A stretch of DNA of 64,000 nucleotides from Alkalihalobacillus pseudalcaliphilus (GTDB lineage: Bacteria > Bacillota > Bacilli > Bacillales > Bacillaceae_D), in assembly GCF_028610675.1 (NCBI RefSeq), contig NZ_JAQQWS010000005.1:186001-250000 (forward strand), given 5' to 3'. Numbering within the stretch: the stretch's first letter is position 1; the number at the start of each line of letters is the position of its first letter. Shown here piece after piece: positions 15,770 through 24,923 of the stretch. The position numbers and the translations under genes were made by a program. Under the pieces are notes generated by a model. The model saw only the letters and a list, made by a program, of their open reading frames with translations, did not search any database and was not told the origin of the DNA.

Positions 15770-17005
15770 TTACGATTCATTTTTTATACGTATTGGCGTT
15801 TGCTGATATTCTTCTTTAAATCGGCTCGTATTGGTAAGATGTCCAAGAGCCATATTATACATAGTTGTGACTCGTTGATCTAATCTCCCAGCTGTACCTT
15901 GAACCTCGGCAAAACGACTTATTAATGGCGTCGTCATCTTTTTCTTAATCGTACCGAGGTAAGTTTGCCCGGCAGGAGACATACCGAGCAAACGAATATA
16001 AGGCGGTTTCTTGAGCTGTTGAAGCTTGTTAATTTCTGCTTTGGTTGTTTGTGTGAAAATATGAGTCGCTAAGCGTTGTAAACGGCTCCAGGTGTACCGC
16101 TTTGTTTTTAGTAACTCCATCCATTGCTGAAATGATGTTGCTTGTTGAATCGTTTCTTGAATGCGATATTCAAGCCCTTCTTCACATTCATAAATGTCAG
16201 CTAAGTTTTCGCGTTTCGTACTGATTATTTGATATTGTAAATAAGGGAAAAGTGATTCCCATTGCAATAAAGGTTGATTGTTCTTCAAGTGTTGGTGAAG
16301 TATATGATAGCTAGGTTGTGGTAACACAGCTTTCACTTTTTCTTGGTCTTGATCGGAAAAAAGAGCTTTCCTTATACTTGTAGCGCTAGCAATTGTTGCG
16401 TGATTTATATCCTGGTCATGATAGTGAGCTTTTTGGCGTAGGATCGTTTCAGCGTTCATAGAATTTGTCCATTTCCGTGTAGCCTCTACATAGTGGAAGC
16501 CGAGAATATTATTTGGTTCAGACAATGATAGTAGAGAGGGGTGCCCTAATTGATGGCTCAACCTTTGAAAGGCATCAGAAGTTGCTTTCGGATAACTTTT
16601 ACCTAAAGCGATCTCTTCTTTAAGTAAAAGGTTCCATTGTTCCCGGTGATCTTCAATAAAATCATATAACTCATAAAAGTCCTCGATCTTGCCTGATTCA
16701 CTTCCGAAACAAACTGTATCAACAAATAAGTGATCGAGGATTCGAATAGCTCCTTCAGCAAAAAATTCTGCTTTTTGAACAGAGTCATAATAAGGTAACT
16801 CAACGACAATATCAACACCATTGGCAATGGCCATTTCCGTTCTTAACCACTTAGAAACGAGAGCAGGTTCACCTCTTTGTAGAAAGGAACCACTCATCAC
16901 TGCAATGACAACATCAGCGTTTGTTTTTTCTTTTGCTTTAGTAAGGTGATATAAATGACCGTTATGGAAAGGGTTATATTCAACAACTAAACCAACTGTT
17001 TTCAA
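15770..17005 (-). CDS. tmcAL: tRNA(Met) cytidine acetate ligase
   Basis: 411 residues of the YlbM/TmcAL family, which forms N4-acetylcytidine at the elongator tRNA-Met wobble position from acetate and ATP. N-terminal nucleotidyltransferase motif GLVVEYNPFHNGHLYHL (HxGH), then VIAVMSGSFLQRGEPALV and VVELPYYDSVQKAEFFAEGA; the end contains YIRLLGMSPAGQTYL. It runs opposite to ylbN, as in B. subtilis. GGAGG lies before the ATG. Confidence 0.94.
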   Translation of the reverse strand: MKTVGLVVEYNPFHNGHLYHLTKAKEKTNADVVIAVMSGSFLQRGEPALVSKWLRTEMAIANGVDIVVELPYYDSVQKAEFFAEGAIRILDHLFVDTVCFGSESGKIEDFYELYDFIEDHREQWNLLLKEEIALGKSYPKATSDAFQRLSHQLGHPSLLSLSEPNNILGFHYVEATRKWTNSMNAETILRQKAHYHDQDINHATIASATSIRKALFSDQDQEKVKAVLPQPSYHILHQHLKNNQPLLQWESLFPYLQYQIISTKRENLADIYECEEGLEYRIQETIQQATSFQQWMELLKTKRYTWSRLQRLATHIFTQTTKAEINKLQQLKKPPYIRLLGMSPAGQTYLGTIKKKMTTPLISRFAEVQGTAGRLDQRVTTMYNMALGHLTNTSRFKEEYQQTPIRIKNES

Positions 17006-17139
17006 AGAGAACCTCCTTGTATCTAGATTGACTTCGAATCAATCTTTACGTCAGATTTTAAACGTGGTAGAATGAAAATTAATGTGTGGAAAGGTTTGTA
17101 CTCCATTCATTATAAAGGATTAACTGTAAAGAAAAAAGG

Positions 17140-17168
17140 TTGACAAAAGAAATTGCGACATTTATAAT
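17140..17168 (+). promoter_or_regulatory. Sigma-A promoter for ylbN-rpmF
   Basis: TTGACA, 17-base spacer, TATAAT: a consensus promoter 29 bp before ylbN. Confidence 0.93.
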
Positions 17169-17196
17169 TACTTTTGTTGCCTTAGAGGTGATGTAG

Positions 17197-17721
17197 ATGA
17201 TTTGGTCTTTACAAGAACTACAAGCGGCGAAGCAAAAACCGCTAATATTTAAGGAAACAATTGAGCTTTCAGAACTGAAGGAACTCGAGAAAGACATTAG
17301 AGCTGTTGCTCCTGTCCAGTTACAAGGACAAATTGATTATGTGAAAAACTTTATTACTTTTTCATTTAATTTACAGACAGAATTAACACTTCCTTGTTCG
17401 AGAACGCTAGTGGATGTACCGCTATCTATTGATAAAGATGTGGTAGAACGTTTTCAATTAGAAGGTTTTGATTCTTTTCAAATTGATGAGGAACGTCTGG
17501 ATGATGATGTTCATTCTGTAGAAGGTCATCAAATTGACCTGAAGCCTTATGTCATGGAACAAATATTACTTGAGATCCCGATGCAAATCTTTGCTGATGT
17601 TGTAGAAGAACCGAAAGCCCCAAAAGAGGGAAAAGATTGGGAGATTGTTACAGAAGAGGATTTAAATAATCGTATTGACCCAAGGTTAGCAGATTTAGCG
17701 AAGTTTTTTGACAAGGAATAA
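17197..17721 (+). CDS. ylbN: YlbN, YceD/DUF177 family
   Basis: 174 residues. The DUF177 family is nearly always encoded just before ribosomal protein L32 and is linked to 23S rRNA accumulation in other organisms. Characteristic parts: VDVPLSIDKDV, DVHSVEGHQIDLKPYVMEQILLEIPM, and the end DPRLADLAKFFD. GAGGTGATG precedes the ATG. Ninety-three bases separate it from rpmF; both are driven by the consensus promoter upstream. Confidence 0.88.
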   Translation: MIWSLQELQAAKQKPLIFKETIELSELKELEKDIRAVAPVQLQGQIDYVKNFITFSFNLQTELTLPCSRTLVDVPLSIDKDVVERFQLEGFDSFQIDEERLDDDVHSVEGHQIDLKPYVMEQILLEIPMQIFADVVEEPKAPKEGKDWEIVTEEDLNNRIDPRLADLAKFFDKE

Positions 17722-17814
17722 GAAAATCGAAGCAACGATCACGCAATCGGCTTCCTTTCATATAAGTAAATAAGATTATTTGCAGAACCGAGAACCTGTA
17801 AGGAGGTGGGAATG

Positions 17815-17988
17815 ATGGCAGTACCTTTCAGAAGAACTTCTAAGACTCGTAAAAATAAACGTCGTACTCACTACAAATTAGCAGTACCTGGTATGGTAAA
17901 ATGCTCAGAGTGTGGCGAGCTTAAATTAGCTCACCGCGTATGTAAAGAGTGTGGCTCATATAAAGGGCAAGAAGTAGTAAGTAAATAA
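17815..17988 (+). CDS. rpmF: 50S ribosomal protein L32
   Basis: 57 residues starting MAVPFRRTSKTRKNKRRTH, as expected for L32. The zinc-ribbon cysteines are present (KCSECGELKL and VCKECGSY), so this is the zinc-binding form. The ATG at 17815 is chosen because L32 begins MAVPF and AGGAGGTG lies 6 bases before; GTG 17806 and ATG 17812 are also in frame. Confidence 0.97.
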   Translation: MAVPFRRTSKTRKNKRRTHYKLAVPGMVKCSECGELKLAHRVCKECGSYKGQEVVSK

Positions 17989-17996
17989 GGAATATG

Positions 17997-18042
17997 AAAA
18001 CAAGTTTTAAATGGCATCTCGCTATTTGGAGCTTGTTTTTTT
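17997..18042 (+). terminator. Terminator of ylbN-rpmF
   Basis: AAAACAAG...CTTGTTTT outer stem with inner AAATGGC/GCTATTT, followed by T7. Confidence 0.8.
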
Positions 18043-18171
18043 CTTTGATTGGTTGACATCCATCCGTTTCTTTAAAAATGATATGAGGTTTCCGCTAGAA
18101 TCATTGAATAAGGAATCAGAAAAAAGGAAATACTCATTTACTAGAACAAAGTCTATCTTTGCTAGTTCACG

Positions 18172-18179
18172 CATAGAAT
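18172..18179 (+). promoter_or_regulatory. Candidate sigma-E -10 element for gerR
   Basis: CATAGAAT fits the sigma-E -10 pattern CATANANT, 30 bp before the gene. The -35 region is poor (GTCTATC), so confidence is low. Confidence 0.35.
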
Positions 18180-18209
18180 GAATTAATGAGTGATTAAAGG
18201 AGGGATTGG

Positions 18210-18815
18210 ATGACGACGATACGTCAAGATGCTTGGAGTACAGATGAAGATTTATTATTGGCAGAGGTTGTGCTTAGACATATTCGTGAAGGAAGTACAC
18301 AGTTATCAGCTTTTGAAGAAGTTGGCCAAAGATTGTCGCGAACGAGTGCAGCATGTGGATTTCGTTGGAACTCAACGATTCGAAAAAAATATGAATCTGC
18401 CATCCATTTAGCTAAAAAGCAAAGAACGAAACTAAAGGGAGTGAAAACTTCTTTAGAATCAGAAAGTAAAGTAGAGGAAGTTTCTCTAAAACCGAAAAAT
18501 GTTCGTGTGTTTACAAGTAAAAAAGAAGATGGTAACGAAGAACCGATTCAGGATGAAAAAGCCATTCATTCCTTTAAAGAAAAAGCAGGTTCGGAGTCTC
18601 TAGATTTAACCATGGCACATGTCATTGAATATTTACAGCGGTATGACTTAAAAGCTAAAGAACAGGTGGAACAAGGTGACTACCAACGTTTATTAGAGGA
18701 AAACCAAAGGTTACGTGAGCATTTGGCTAAAGTAGAGGAAGAGAAGAAAATGATGAAAGATGATTATCGCTCATTATTATCTATTATGGATAGAGCCCGG
18801 AAATTGTCATTATAA
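18210..18815 (+). CDS. gerR: RsfA/GerR family sporulation transcription regulator
   Basis: 201 residues. N-terminal Myb/SANT-like DNA-binding domain (QDAWSTDEDLLLAEVVLRHIREGSTQLSAF..., then RTSAACGFRWNSTIRKKYE, about 5-65), a polar linker and a C-terminal coiled coil (about 150-195). YlbO of B. subtilis is GerR, which in the mother cell represses some sigma-E genes and activates others. AAAGGAGGG before the ATG. Position between rpmF and ylbP is conserved. Confidence 0.87.
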   Translation: MTTIRQDAWSTDEDLLLAEVVLRHIREGSTQLSAFEEVGQRLSRTSAACGFRWNSTIRKKYESAIHLAKKQRTKLKGVKTSLESESKVEEVSLKPKNVRVFTSKKEDGNEEPIQDEKAIHSFKEKAGSESLDLTMAHVIEYLQRYDLKAKEQVEQGDYQRLLEENQRLREHLAKVEEEKKMMKDDYRSLLSIMDRARKLSL

Positions 18816-18843
18816 ATCAGTGATAACAGCTCATACTCGATGG

Positions 18844-18877
18844 AAAAGCTAGCAGAGGAGTTTCTTTGCTAGCTTTG
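18844..18877. terminator. Hairpin between convergent gerR and ylbP
   Basis: AAAGCTAGCA and TGCTAGCTTT around a 10-base centre; the T-run is short on both sides, so efficiency is unclear. Confidence 0.6.
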
Positions 18878-18882
18878 TCCTG

Positions 18883-19389
18883 TTATTCTGATATAGTCGT
18901 TGATTCGGATTCATTAACTGGTTGCTCTTGTACACCAGCAGGGTACCAAACAAAAGGATTCTCTCCTCGATCACGTGCTGGGTTGTACGTAACTTCTTCA
19001 AAACCCATAGAATGCCAAAATTCATTAGAGTTAACTCTACCATTGGTTTTGATTGGTAGATTAAAGGATTTAGCGAAATCAACTAATGCTTTGCCGTATC
19101 CGCGCCCTCTGTAGGATTCTAATACTTCTAATTTCCAAAGCTCTAAATAATCTTGAGCTGGTTCGAAATAGCGATCATACTTTTCTTCAATGCGATATAA
19201 GCTCATTCGAGCGACTAAGCGTTTACCTATATAAATGCCGTAGAAAGGCGACTCACTATCGTTTTCGACGATGTTTTGCTCTAAGTCTTCTTTCATATAT
19301 AATTCTGCAGCACCGTACTCACGGAAATTTTTGAATTCTTCGATCGTTTTGTAATTAATAAGTAATTTAGTAACCTCATGACTAGACAT
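18883..19389 (-). CDS. ylbP: GNAT family N-acetyltransferase YlbP
   Basis: 168 residues. Acetyl-CoA binding motif LEVLESYRGRGYGKALVDFAKSF at about residues 88-110 and the later NSNEFWHSMGFEEV show a GNAT fold. Substrate unknown. The last 20 residues are polar and probably unstructured. AAGGAGG before the start on the minus strand. Orthologous position to B. subtilis ylbP. Confidence 0.87.
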   Translation of the reverse strand: MSSHEVTKLLINYKTIEEFKNFREYGAAELYMKEDLEQNIVENDSESPFYGIYIGKRLVARMSLYRIEEKYDRYFEPAQDYLELWKLEVLESYRGRGYGKALVDFAKSFNLPIKTNGRVNSNEFWHSMGFEEVTYNPARDRGENPFVWYPAGVQEQPVNESESTTISE

Positions 19390-19614
19390 TCAATTAGCCT
19401 CCTTAAAATGATAAAGCTTACATATAGTTTACTAAAAAATTAAAATACATGCTATTATTTCTTTTCTCTATTTTAAAAAAGGAAAATGTAATAAAATATG
19501 ACAAAAGTAACGAACGAAGTATAGTAATCATATTAAAAAAAGTCTTCTCATTAAAAGAATAGAACTTTATAATTATAAATAAACACAAAAACAATAAAAC
19601 AAGGGACGATTATA

Positions 19615-20529
19615 ATGAAAATAATCATCGTAGGTTCAGGTTCAATAGGTTTGCTACTTGCTGCTTATAGTTCAAAAGTAGGTCATGAAGTAACGATCAT
19701 TACACATAGGCAAGAACAAGCCGATGCAATTCATACAAATGGATTGAAACTAAAAAGAAAAGCTCGTTATACAGAGACGTATTTCCCTGCTGCAATTCCT
19801 ATCGATGAATGGACTGATGGTGTGGCTGATTGCATAATGATTGCTGTGAAATCGTATCAGGTGGCGACCGTATTAAAAAAGATACCAGCTAATGTGTCGG
19901 TACATTCCTTTCTGTTTATTCAAAATGGAATGGGTCATTTGGAAGTGATGGAACGTTTACAAGTAGAAACGGTAGCTCTAGCTGTAGTTGAGCATGGTGC
20001 AATGAGAGAATCAGATGCTGTTGTTGTACATACAGGAGAAGGTCGAATAAATTGGTCCTTTTATGTAGAAGGGAATGGGCGATTCGTTCAAGAATTATTT
20101 AAAGACTATAATGACGTGCAATTTACAAGTGTTTATCAAAAGGATTGGTTAACGATGCTTTCTTTAAAGCTACTCGTTAATGTCGCGATTAACCCATTAT
20201 CGATGCTTATTATGGAAAGAAATGGACAACTGCTTACGAATGATTCTTATCGCTTTTTACTACATGAAATTGTAAAAGAAGCTGCGTATGTTTTAGGCCT
20301 TGATTTTGATGAAGGTCTAGAAAAGGTAGAGGATGTATGCAGGGCAACCGCTGAGAATGAATCATCGATGTTGACGGATCGGAAGAATGCTCGTAAAACA
20401 GAACTTGAGGCGATATTAGGATATGTGGTGAACGAGTCAGAAAAGCAAGGGTTACATACTCCATACTTAGATTTTCTTTATGGACTGACAAAAGGGATAG
20501 AACAATCTTGGTTAAAGGAGGTTCGGTGA
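19615..20529 (+). CDS. panE: 2-dehydropantoate 2-reductase
   Basis: 304 residues (YlbQ). NADPH-binding GSGSIGLLLAAYSSKVGHEVTIIT at the N terminus, the KSYQ motif (AVKSYQV) and a C-terminal helical domain with WLTMLSLKLLVNVAINPLSMLI. It reduces ketopantoate to pantoate in pantothenate/CoA synthesis, linking with coaD upstream. Its stop overlaps the next start (TGATG). Confidence 0.9.
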   Translation: MKIIIVGSGSIGLLLAAYSSKVGHEVTIITHRQEQADAIHTNGLKLKRKARYTETYFPAAIPIDEWTDGVADCIMIAVKSYQVATVLKKIPANVSVHSFLFIQNGMGHLEVMERLQVETVALAVVEHGAMRESDAVVVHTGEGRINWSFYVEGNGRFVQELFKDYNDVQFTSVYQKDWLTMLSLKLLVNVAINPLSMLIMERNGQLLTNDSYRFLLHEIVKEAAYVLGLDFDEGLEKVEDVCRATAENESSMLTDRKNARKTELEAILGYVVNESEKQGLHTPYLDFLYGLTKGIEQSWLKEVR

Positions 20530-20915
20530 TGACAACAATTTTATCTTTTCTTTTTGCTACACTTGCAACATTACCAATTTTGGCATGGTATGGAATATAC
20601 ATAACATCTGTAAAGCGTTTTAAAAATAAAAAAAGAGCGATTCGTTTGGCTTCAGATTTTTCAGCAGTTTGGTTTGTGGTATCTGTTTATTTTATTTCTT
20701 ATGAAATATGGTCACGTTCCTTTTTTTGGTTTATTTCTTTAACCGTCGTATTGATTGCGATGATTTTTACGTGGGTTTATTGGCGGGTAGCCAATGATTT
20801 AGTGATTTCGAAACTGTTTAGAGGCATATTAAGGATGAACTTTATCGTATTTTTCCTTTTATATGTGGTATTAAGTGGTTATGGAGTACTCTATAGAATT
20901 TTCTTTATCGGTTAA
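20529..20915 (+). CDS. DUF3397 family membrane protein
   Basis: 128 residues with four membrane helices. The gene lies between panE and bshC, the usual place of the DUF3397 family in Bacilli; function unknown. I use the ATG at 20529, with AAAGGAGG seven bases upstream and one base of overlap with the panE stop; the in-frame upstream codon at 20508 lies before this ribosome binding site. Confidence 0.72.
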   Translation: MTTILSFLFATLATLPILAWYGIYITSVKRFKNKKRAIRLASDFSAVWFVVSVYFISYEIWSRSFFWFISLTVVLIAMIFTWVYWRVANDLVISKLFRGILRMNFIVFFLLYVVLSGYGVLYRIFFIG

Positions 20916-21100
20916 AAGGATGGAGGGCATAGAATGAAAAAAACTCACCGTTTTATAAGCAGATAATTTGGTGGATTTCATTCTCTTTGCTACTATATGG
21001 TGATAAGAAGTATATAATATAAAGAAAATGAACTTATATCATATCGATCATTGTGTTGGTAGTAATAAGCAACTTCATGTAGAAGGGACGTCAAAGAGGG

Positions 21101-22720
21101 ATGGAAGTAAAGGATATAAGCCATTCAAATGAGGCTGGCTTTTTAAAAGATTATATAGAAGGCGAACCGAAAGTTAAATCGTTTTTTCATTATGGGATAG
21201 ATGAACAGAATAAATATCAAAAGCGCCTAGAAGATATTAGGGCAAGATCATATAACAGAGAGGCGTTAGTATCGTCTTTGCGGCAATTTCACGAGCGTTT
21301 AAATCTCTCTCCCCAATCATTAGAGCGTATACATACTTTAGTAAGAGACGATGCAGTCGTTATTGTAGGAGGACAGCAGGCGGGGTTGTTAACAGGACCG
21401 ATGTATACCTTCTATAAAGCTTTAACGACAGTTAAGCTGGCAAAAGAGCAGGAACAAAAGTTAGGTGTTCCGGTGGTTCCTGTCTTTTGGATTGCTGGGG
21501 AGGATCATGATTTAGATGAAATTAGATATGTGTTTTCACAAGAGAAGCACACATGGAAAAAAGTGTTACTAGACATTGATGAAAGTATGCAATCAGCGTC
21601 AAACGTAACATTAGATCATGGGGGTTTAGACAAGTGGCTCACGCGTATTTTTTCCCAGTTACCAGAAACCGAATATACAAAAGACTTAACGAAGATTGTT
21701 CACCAATTTAGTTTGGAATCACAAACATTGGTTGATTTCTTTGCCAAGCTATTAGATTGGTTATTTGCTGATGAGGGCTTAGTATTATTAGATGCTCACC
21801 AAGATCCAATTAGAAATATGGAAAAGGTCTTTTTCGAGTGCTTGATTGATCAGGTTGATGAGCTTCAGTTCGCTCAACAGGAGGGTGCCCGTCAGTTTGA
21901 AGAGGCGGGTTATGGAAGACCAATTATGACTGAAAAGGAAAATGCCCATCTTTTTATGGAATTTGAAGGGAAAAGGGTGCGTTTAGATTATGTAGAGGGA
22001 AACTTTTACTTGAAGGACTTAGACCACAGTTTTACAAGGGATGAACTTTTGGATTTATTAAATAAGCAACCTTCTTTATTTAGTAATAATGTTGTCACTA
22101 GACCTTTAATGCAAGAGTATATCCTGCCGGTGTTAGCTTTTATTTCTGGGCCAGGCGAAATTAAATATTGGGCGACATTAAAGAGGAGTTTTGAATTATT
22201 TGATTTGAAAATGCCTCCCGTCATTCCTAGGCTTATGATGACTATTGTTCCGAAGATGACGGAAAATTGGCTTCAAGAAAAGTCTTATACAGTGGAAGAT
22301 TTTCTAAATGGGGGTGGTCAAGAGTTGAGGCGAAAGTGGATCGATGAAAGTGAGAAACGCCCGGTTTCCTTAACGGTCGATGAAGTAAAGCGTTCGATTT
22401 CTCAAAAACACGCTCCGCTTCGTGAGTTAGCTCAAGAGCTTGATTATTCCTTAGGTAAATTAGCAGAAAAGAATTTACAGCTCATTAACCAAGAAATAGA
22501 ATTTGTCGAAAAAAGGATGCTTAACCATTTGCAAAAAAAGCATGAGCAGGAATTGTCAAAGTTTGATGAGGCCAATCGCTGGTTATATCCGTTAAATCGA
22601 CCACAGGAGCGCGTCATTCATCCGTTCATTTTACTAAATCTAGTAGGAAAGTCTGGTTTGTGTCGAATGATGGAACTTGAAATCCCGATTGATTCGCAGC
22701 ATAAACTGATTTTTCTGTAA
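21101..22720 (+). CDS. bshC: Bacillithiol biosynthesis cysteine-adding enzyme
   Basis: 539 residues, the normal length for BshC (YllA). It adds cysteine to glucosaminyl-malate, the last step of bacillithiol synthesis. Recognisable segments: VVIVGGQQAGLLTGPMYTFYKALT (about 85-108), PVFWIAGEDHDLDEI, GPGEIKYWATLK, and the closing coiled coil before RPQERVIHPF. Start ATG preceded by AAAGAGGG. Terminator follows. Confidence 0.94.
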   Translation: MEVKDISHSNEAGFLKDYIEGEPKVKSFFHYGIDEQNKYQKRLEDIRARSYNREALVSSLRQFHERLNLSPQSLERIHTLVRDDAVVIVGGQQAGLLTGPMYTFYKALTTVKLAKEQEQKLGVPVVPVFWIAGEDHDLDEIRYVFSQEKHTWKKVLLDIDESMQSASNVTLDHGGLDKWLTRIFSQLPETEYTKDLTKIVHQFSLESQTLVDFFAKLLDWLFADEGLVLLDAHQDPIRNMEKVFFECLIDQVDELQFAQQEGARQFEEAGYGRPIMTEKENAHLFMEFEGKRVRLDYVEGNFYLKDLDHSFTRDELLDLLNKQPSLFSNNVVTRPLMQEYILPVLAFISGPGEIKYWATLKRSFELFDLKMPPVIPRLMMTIVPKMTENWLQEKSYTVEDFLNGGGQELRRKWIDESEKRPVSLTVDEVKRSISQKHAPLRELAQELDYSLGKLAEKNLQLINQEIEFVEKRMLNHLQKKHEQELSKFDEANRWLYPLNRPQERVIHPFILLNLVGKSGLCRMMELEIPIDSQHKLIFL

Positions 22721-22757
22721 AAAAAAGTATTATTTACCTGTCAAAAGATAGAGAAAG

Positions 22758-22790
22758 AAAAATCCTGCGAAGAAGCAGGATTTTTTTTTG
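22758..22790 (+). terminator. Terminator of bshC
   Basis: AAATCCTGC/GCAGGATT around GAAGAA, then T9. Confidence 0.92.
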
Positions 22791-22810
22791 TGGTGTAAAA
22801 ATGATTATAT

Positions 22811-22856
22811 AGTGGTATAAAGTGGAGGGATGTGGTAGATTAGAGTTATAAAGTGG
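22811..22856 (+). promoter_or_regulatory. MraZ operator: GTGG repeats spaced one helical turn
   Basis: GTGG at 22812, 22822 and 22832, exactly 10 bp apart, and again at 22853 (21 bp further). MraZ is known to bind such spaced TGG/GTGG repeats in front of its own gene in other bacteria. The last box overlaps the ribosome binding region of mraZ. Confidence 0.7.
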
Positions 22857-22873
22857 GGGGAGATGAATCGACT

Positions 22874-23305
22874 ATGTTTATGGGGGAGCATCGCCATAAC
22901 ATTGATGAAAAGGGACGGATGATTGTACCGGCCAAATTCCGAGATAACCTCGGTACGTCCTTTGTTGTCACAAGGGGGCTCGACCGCTGTTTATTTGTCT
23001 ACCCACAAGAGGAATGGGAAAAGTTAGAGCAAAAATTAAAGACGCTACCTTTTACTAAAAAAGATGCACGAGCATTCACCCGATTTTTCTTTTCGGGGGC
23101 AACAGAATGTGAAATAGATAAGCAGGGAAGAATAAACATTGCTGCACCTTTGCGAGATTATGCTCAGCTTGTAAAGGAATGTGTGATTATCGGTGTATCC
23201 AATCGTGTCGAGGTTTGGGCAAAGGAAAATTGGGAAGAGTATTTTGCCGAGTCAGAAGATTCCTTTAGTGAGATTGCTGAAAATATTATTGATTTTGACC
23301 TGTAG
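22874..23305 (+). CDS. mraZ: Transcriptional regulator MraZ
   Basis: 143 residues with two SpoVT-AbrB like halves: MFMGEHRHNIDEKGRMIVPAKFRDNL (first) and GATECEIDKQGRINIAAPLRDYA (second). MraZ binds repeats upstream of the dcw cluster and usually represses it. I start at the ATG at 22874 (MFMGE as in the family), although GGGGGGAG lies 11 bases upstream; the GTG at 22853 belongs to the operator. First gene of the dcw cluster. Confidence 0.95.
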   Translation: MFMGEHRHNIDEKGRMIVPAKFRDNLGTSFVVTRGLDRCLFVYPQEEWEKLEQKLKTLPFTKKDARAFTRFFFSGATECEIDKQGRINIAAPLRDYAQLVKECVIIGVSNRVEVWAKENWEEYFAESEDSFSEIAENIIDFDL

Positions 23306-23332
23306 GTTGAGGATTGCAAGGAGATGTCGTCT

Positions 23333-24265
23333 ATGTTTACTCATGTAACAGTATTAAAAGAAGAATCAGTGAAAGGTTTGCAAGTCAAACCAGATGGAAT
23401 TTATGTAGATTGTACGTTAGGAAGAGGGGGCCATTCGGAGTTAATTGTCAAACAACTGAATGATCAAGGGCATTTATATGCGTTTGATCAAGATGATGAG
23501 GCACTTGCTTTTGTACAGGAGAATTGGGCGGCTTATCAAGGGAAATTCACATTAATTAAGTCAAATTTTCGCTACATAAAAGAAGAGCTCCAAAATCGAG
23601 GTGTGACCGAAGTTGATGGGATCCTATTTGATTTAGGTGTTTCATCCCCGCAGCTAGATGATGCAAGTCGTGGGTTTAGTTACCATCAAGACGCTAAATT
23701 AGATATGAGAATGGATCAAACGGCGGCTCTAAGTGCGTTTGAGGTAGTCAATGAATGGGATTTTCACCAACTAGTTCGAATCATTACTCGATATGGAGAA
23801 GAGAAGTTTGCTAAACAAATTGCTCGAAAGATTGAAGCAGCTCGTTCAAAGAAAGCTATAGAAACAACAGGGGAACTTGTTGAATTAATTAAAGAAGCGA
23901 TTCCAGCACCAGCTCGTAGAACCGGTGGCCATCCTGCTAAACGGACCTTTCAAGCGATAAGAATTGCAGTAAATGATGAGCTTGGAGCGTTTGAAGATGC
24001 TTTAGAGGATGCGGTTGATATATTGAGCAAAGGTGGAAGAGTTGCTGTTATCACGTTTCATTCGTTAGAAGATCGATTATGTAAAGAGATTTTTAGAGAG
24101 AAAAGTAAGGGACCGGACTTACCGCCTGGTTTACCAATTATCCCAGAAGGATTCGAAGCACCATTAAAACTAATTACAAGAAAACCGATTATACCGAGTG
24201 AAGGTGAATTAGCAGAAAATAATCGTTCTCGCTCGGCTAAGCTAAGAATTGCAGAAAAACAATAA
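23333..24265 (+). CDS. rsmH: 16S rRNA (cytosine(1402)-N4)-methyltransferase
   Basis: 310 residues. N4-methylates C1402 in the 16S decoding centre. MFTHVTVLKEESVKGL at the start, AdoMet loop YVDCTLGRGGHSELI, then FDLGVSSPQLDDASRGFSYH, RTGGHPAKRTFQAIRIAVNDEL and VITFHSLEDRLCKEIFRE. The ATG at 23324 touches the AGGAG sequence, so the ATG at 23333 (10 bases behind) is preferred. Cotranscribed with mraZ and ftsL. Confidence 0.95.
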   Translation: MFTHVTVLKEESVKGLQVKPDGIYVDCTLGRGGHSELIVKQLNDQGHLYAFDQDDEALAFVQENWAAYQGKFTLIKSNFRYIKEELQNRGVTEVDGILFDLGVSSPQLDDASRGFSYHQDAKLDMRMDQTAALSAFEVVNEWDFHQLVRIITRYGEEKFAKQIARKIEAARSKKAIETTGELVELIKEAIPAPARRTGGHPAKRTFQAIRIAVNDELGAFEDALEDAVDILSKGGRVAVITFHSLEDRLCKEIFREKSKGPDLPPGLPIIPEGFEAPLKLITRKPIIPSEGELAENNRSRSAKLRIAEKQ

Positions 24266-24283
24266 GAGTGAGGGGGACTGAAA

Positions 24284-24646
24284 ATGAGTATGGTTGCTCG
24301 CAATATTCAACATAAGCAGCAGGAAACGTTACAACCTCAACGTAAAAAAGTAGTACGTCGTATTAAACATAAAATAACAAAAGGTGAAAAAGCGATTATG
24401 GGACTTATCGTTGCTGGAATTTTCCTCTTTGCTGCCTTTATCATTCATAATTATATTGGCATTTATCAAACGAATGCTGAAATCGTTCAGCTCGAACAAA
24501 CGATAAGTGGACAAGAAGAAGTGAATGCGGGCCTGAGCTTAACGGTTGATGAATACAGTAATCCAGAAAGAATTATTGAAAAAGCGAAAGAACAAGGTAT
24601 GTTTTTCCAAGGAGACCAAGTAAAACCAGTTCAACCACAAAACTAG
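24284..24646 (+). CDS. ftsL: Cell division protein FtsL
   Basis: 120 residues: basic cytoplasmic head (about 1-37), one membrane helix (about 38-58) and an extracytoplasmic leucine-heptad coiled coil (about 60-110), the FtsL plan. It forms the FtsL-DivIC-DivIB complex of the divisome. Position between rsmH and pbpB is diagnostic. Its stop codon lies within the stem of a strong terminator, so it ends the mraZ-rsmH-ftsL transcript. Confidence 0.9.
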   Translation: MSMVARNIQHKQQETLQPQRKKVVRRIKHKITKGEKAIMGLIVAGIFLFAAFIIHNYIGIYQTNAEIVQLEQTISGQEEVNAGLSLTVDEYSNPERIIEKAKEQGMFFQGDQVKPVQPQN

Positions 24647-24669
24647 TTCATTCATGAACTAGTTTTTTT
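24640..24669 (+). terminator. Terminator inside the dcw cluster, behind ftsL
   Basis: AACTAGTTCA/TGAACTAGTT around TTCA, then T7. The ftsL stop is part of the left arm. Confidence 0.92.
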
Positions 24670-24710
24670 ACACAAATATAAGAGTTCGTTTTTAAGCACC
24701 ATTTATAAAA

Positions 24711-24923
24711 AGCGCACATGACGAAGCAGCGTTCACTTCGTCACCAACAAAGATGAAAGTAGTGGCGACTTTTTAAACAGTTGGCTCTTTTACAACTCGA
24801 TCAACATCAGGAGTCGGTCTGAACAAACAGGGAGCAATGTCCTGTTAAGTCATCTAACGCAAGATGGATGACCAGGTAACTTCAAGGCACAACCTATCGC
24901 CCATATGTAACTTTCATACAAAA
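24711..24923. repeat. Dispersed structured intergenic element between ftsL and pbpB
   Basis: Full-length copy. Stem 1: CGTCAC (24739-24744) with GTGGCG (24762-24767). Stem 2: GTCATC (24849-24854) with GATGAC (24867-24872). It ends in ACTTTCATACAAAA (24910-24923). Over 70 percent of the positions look shared with 42097-42277 and 44296-44508 by eye. No coding frame. Confidence 0.8.
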
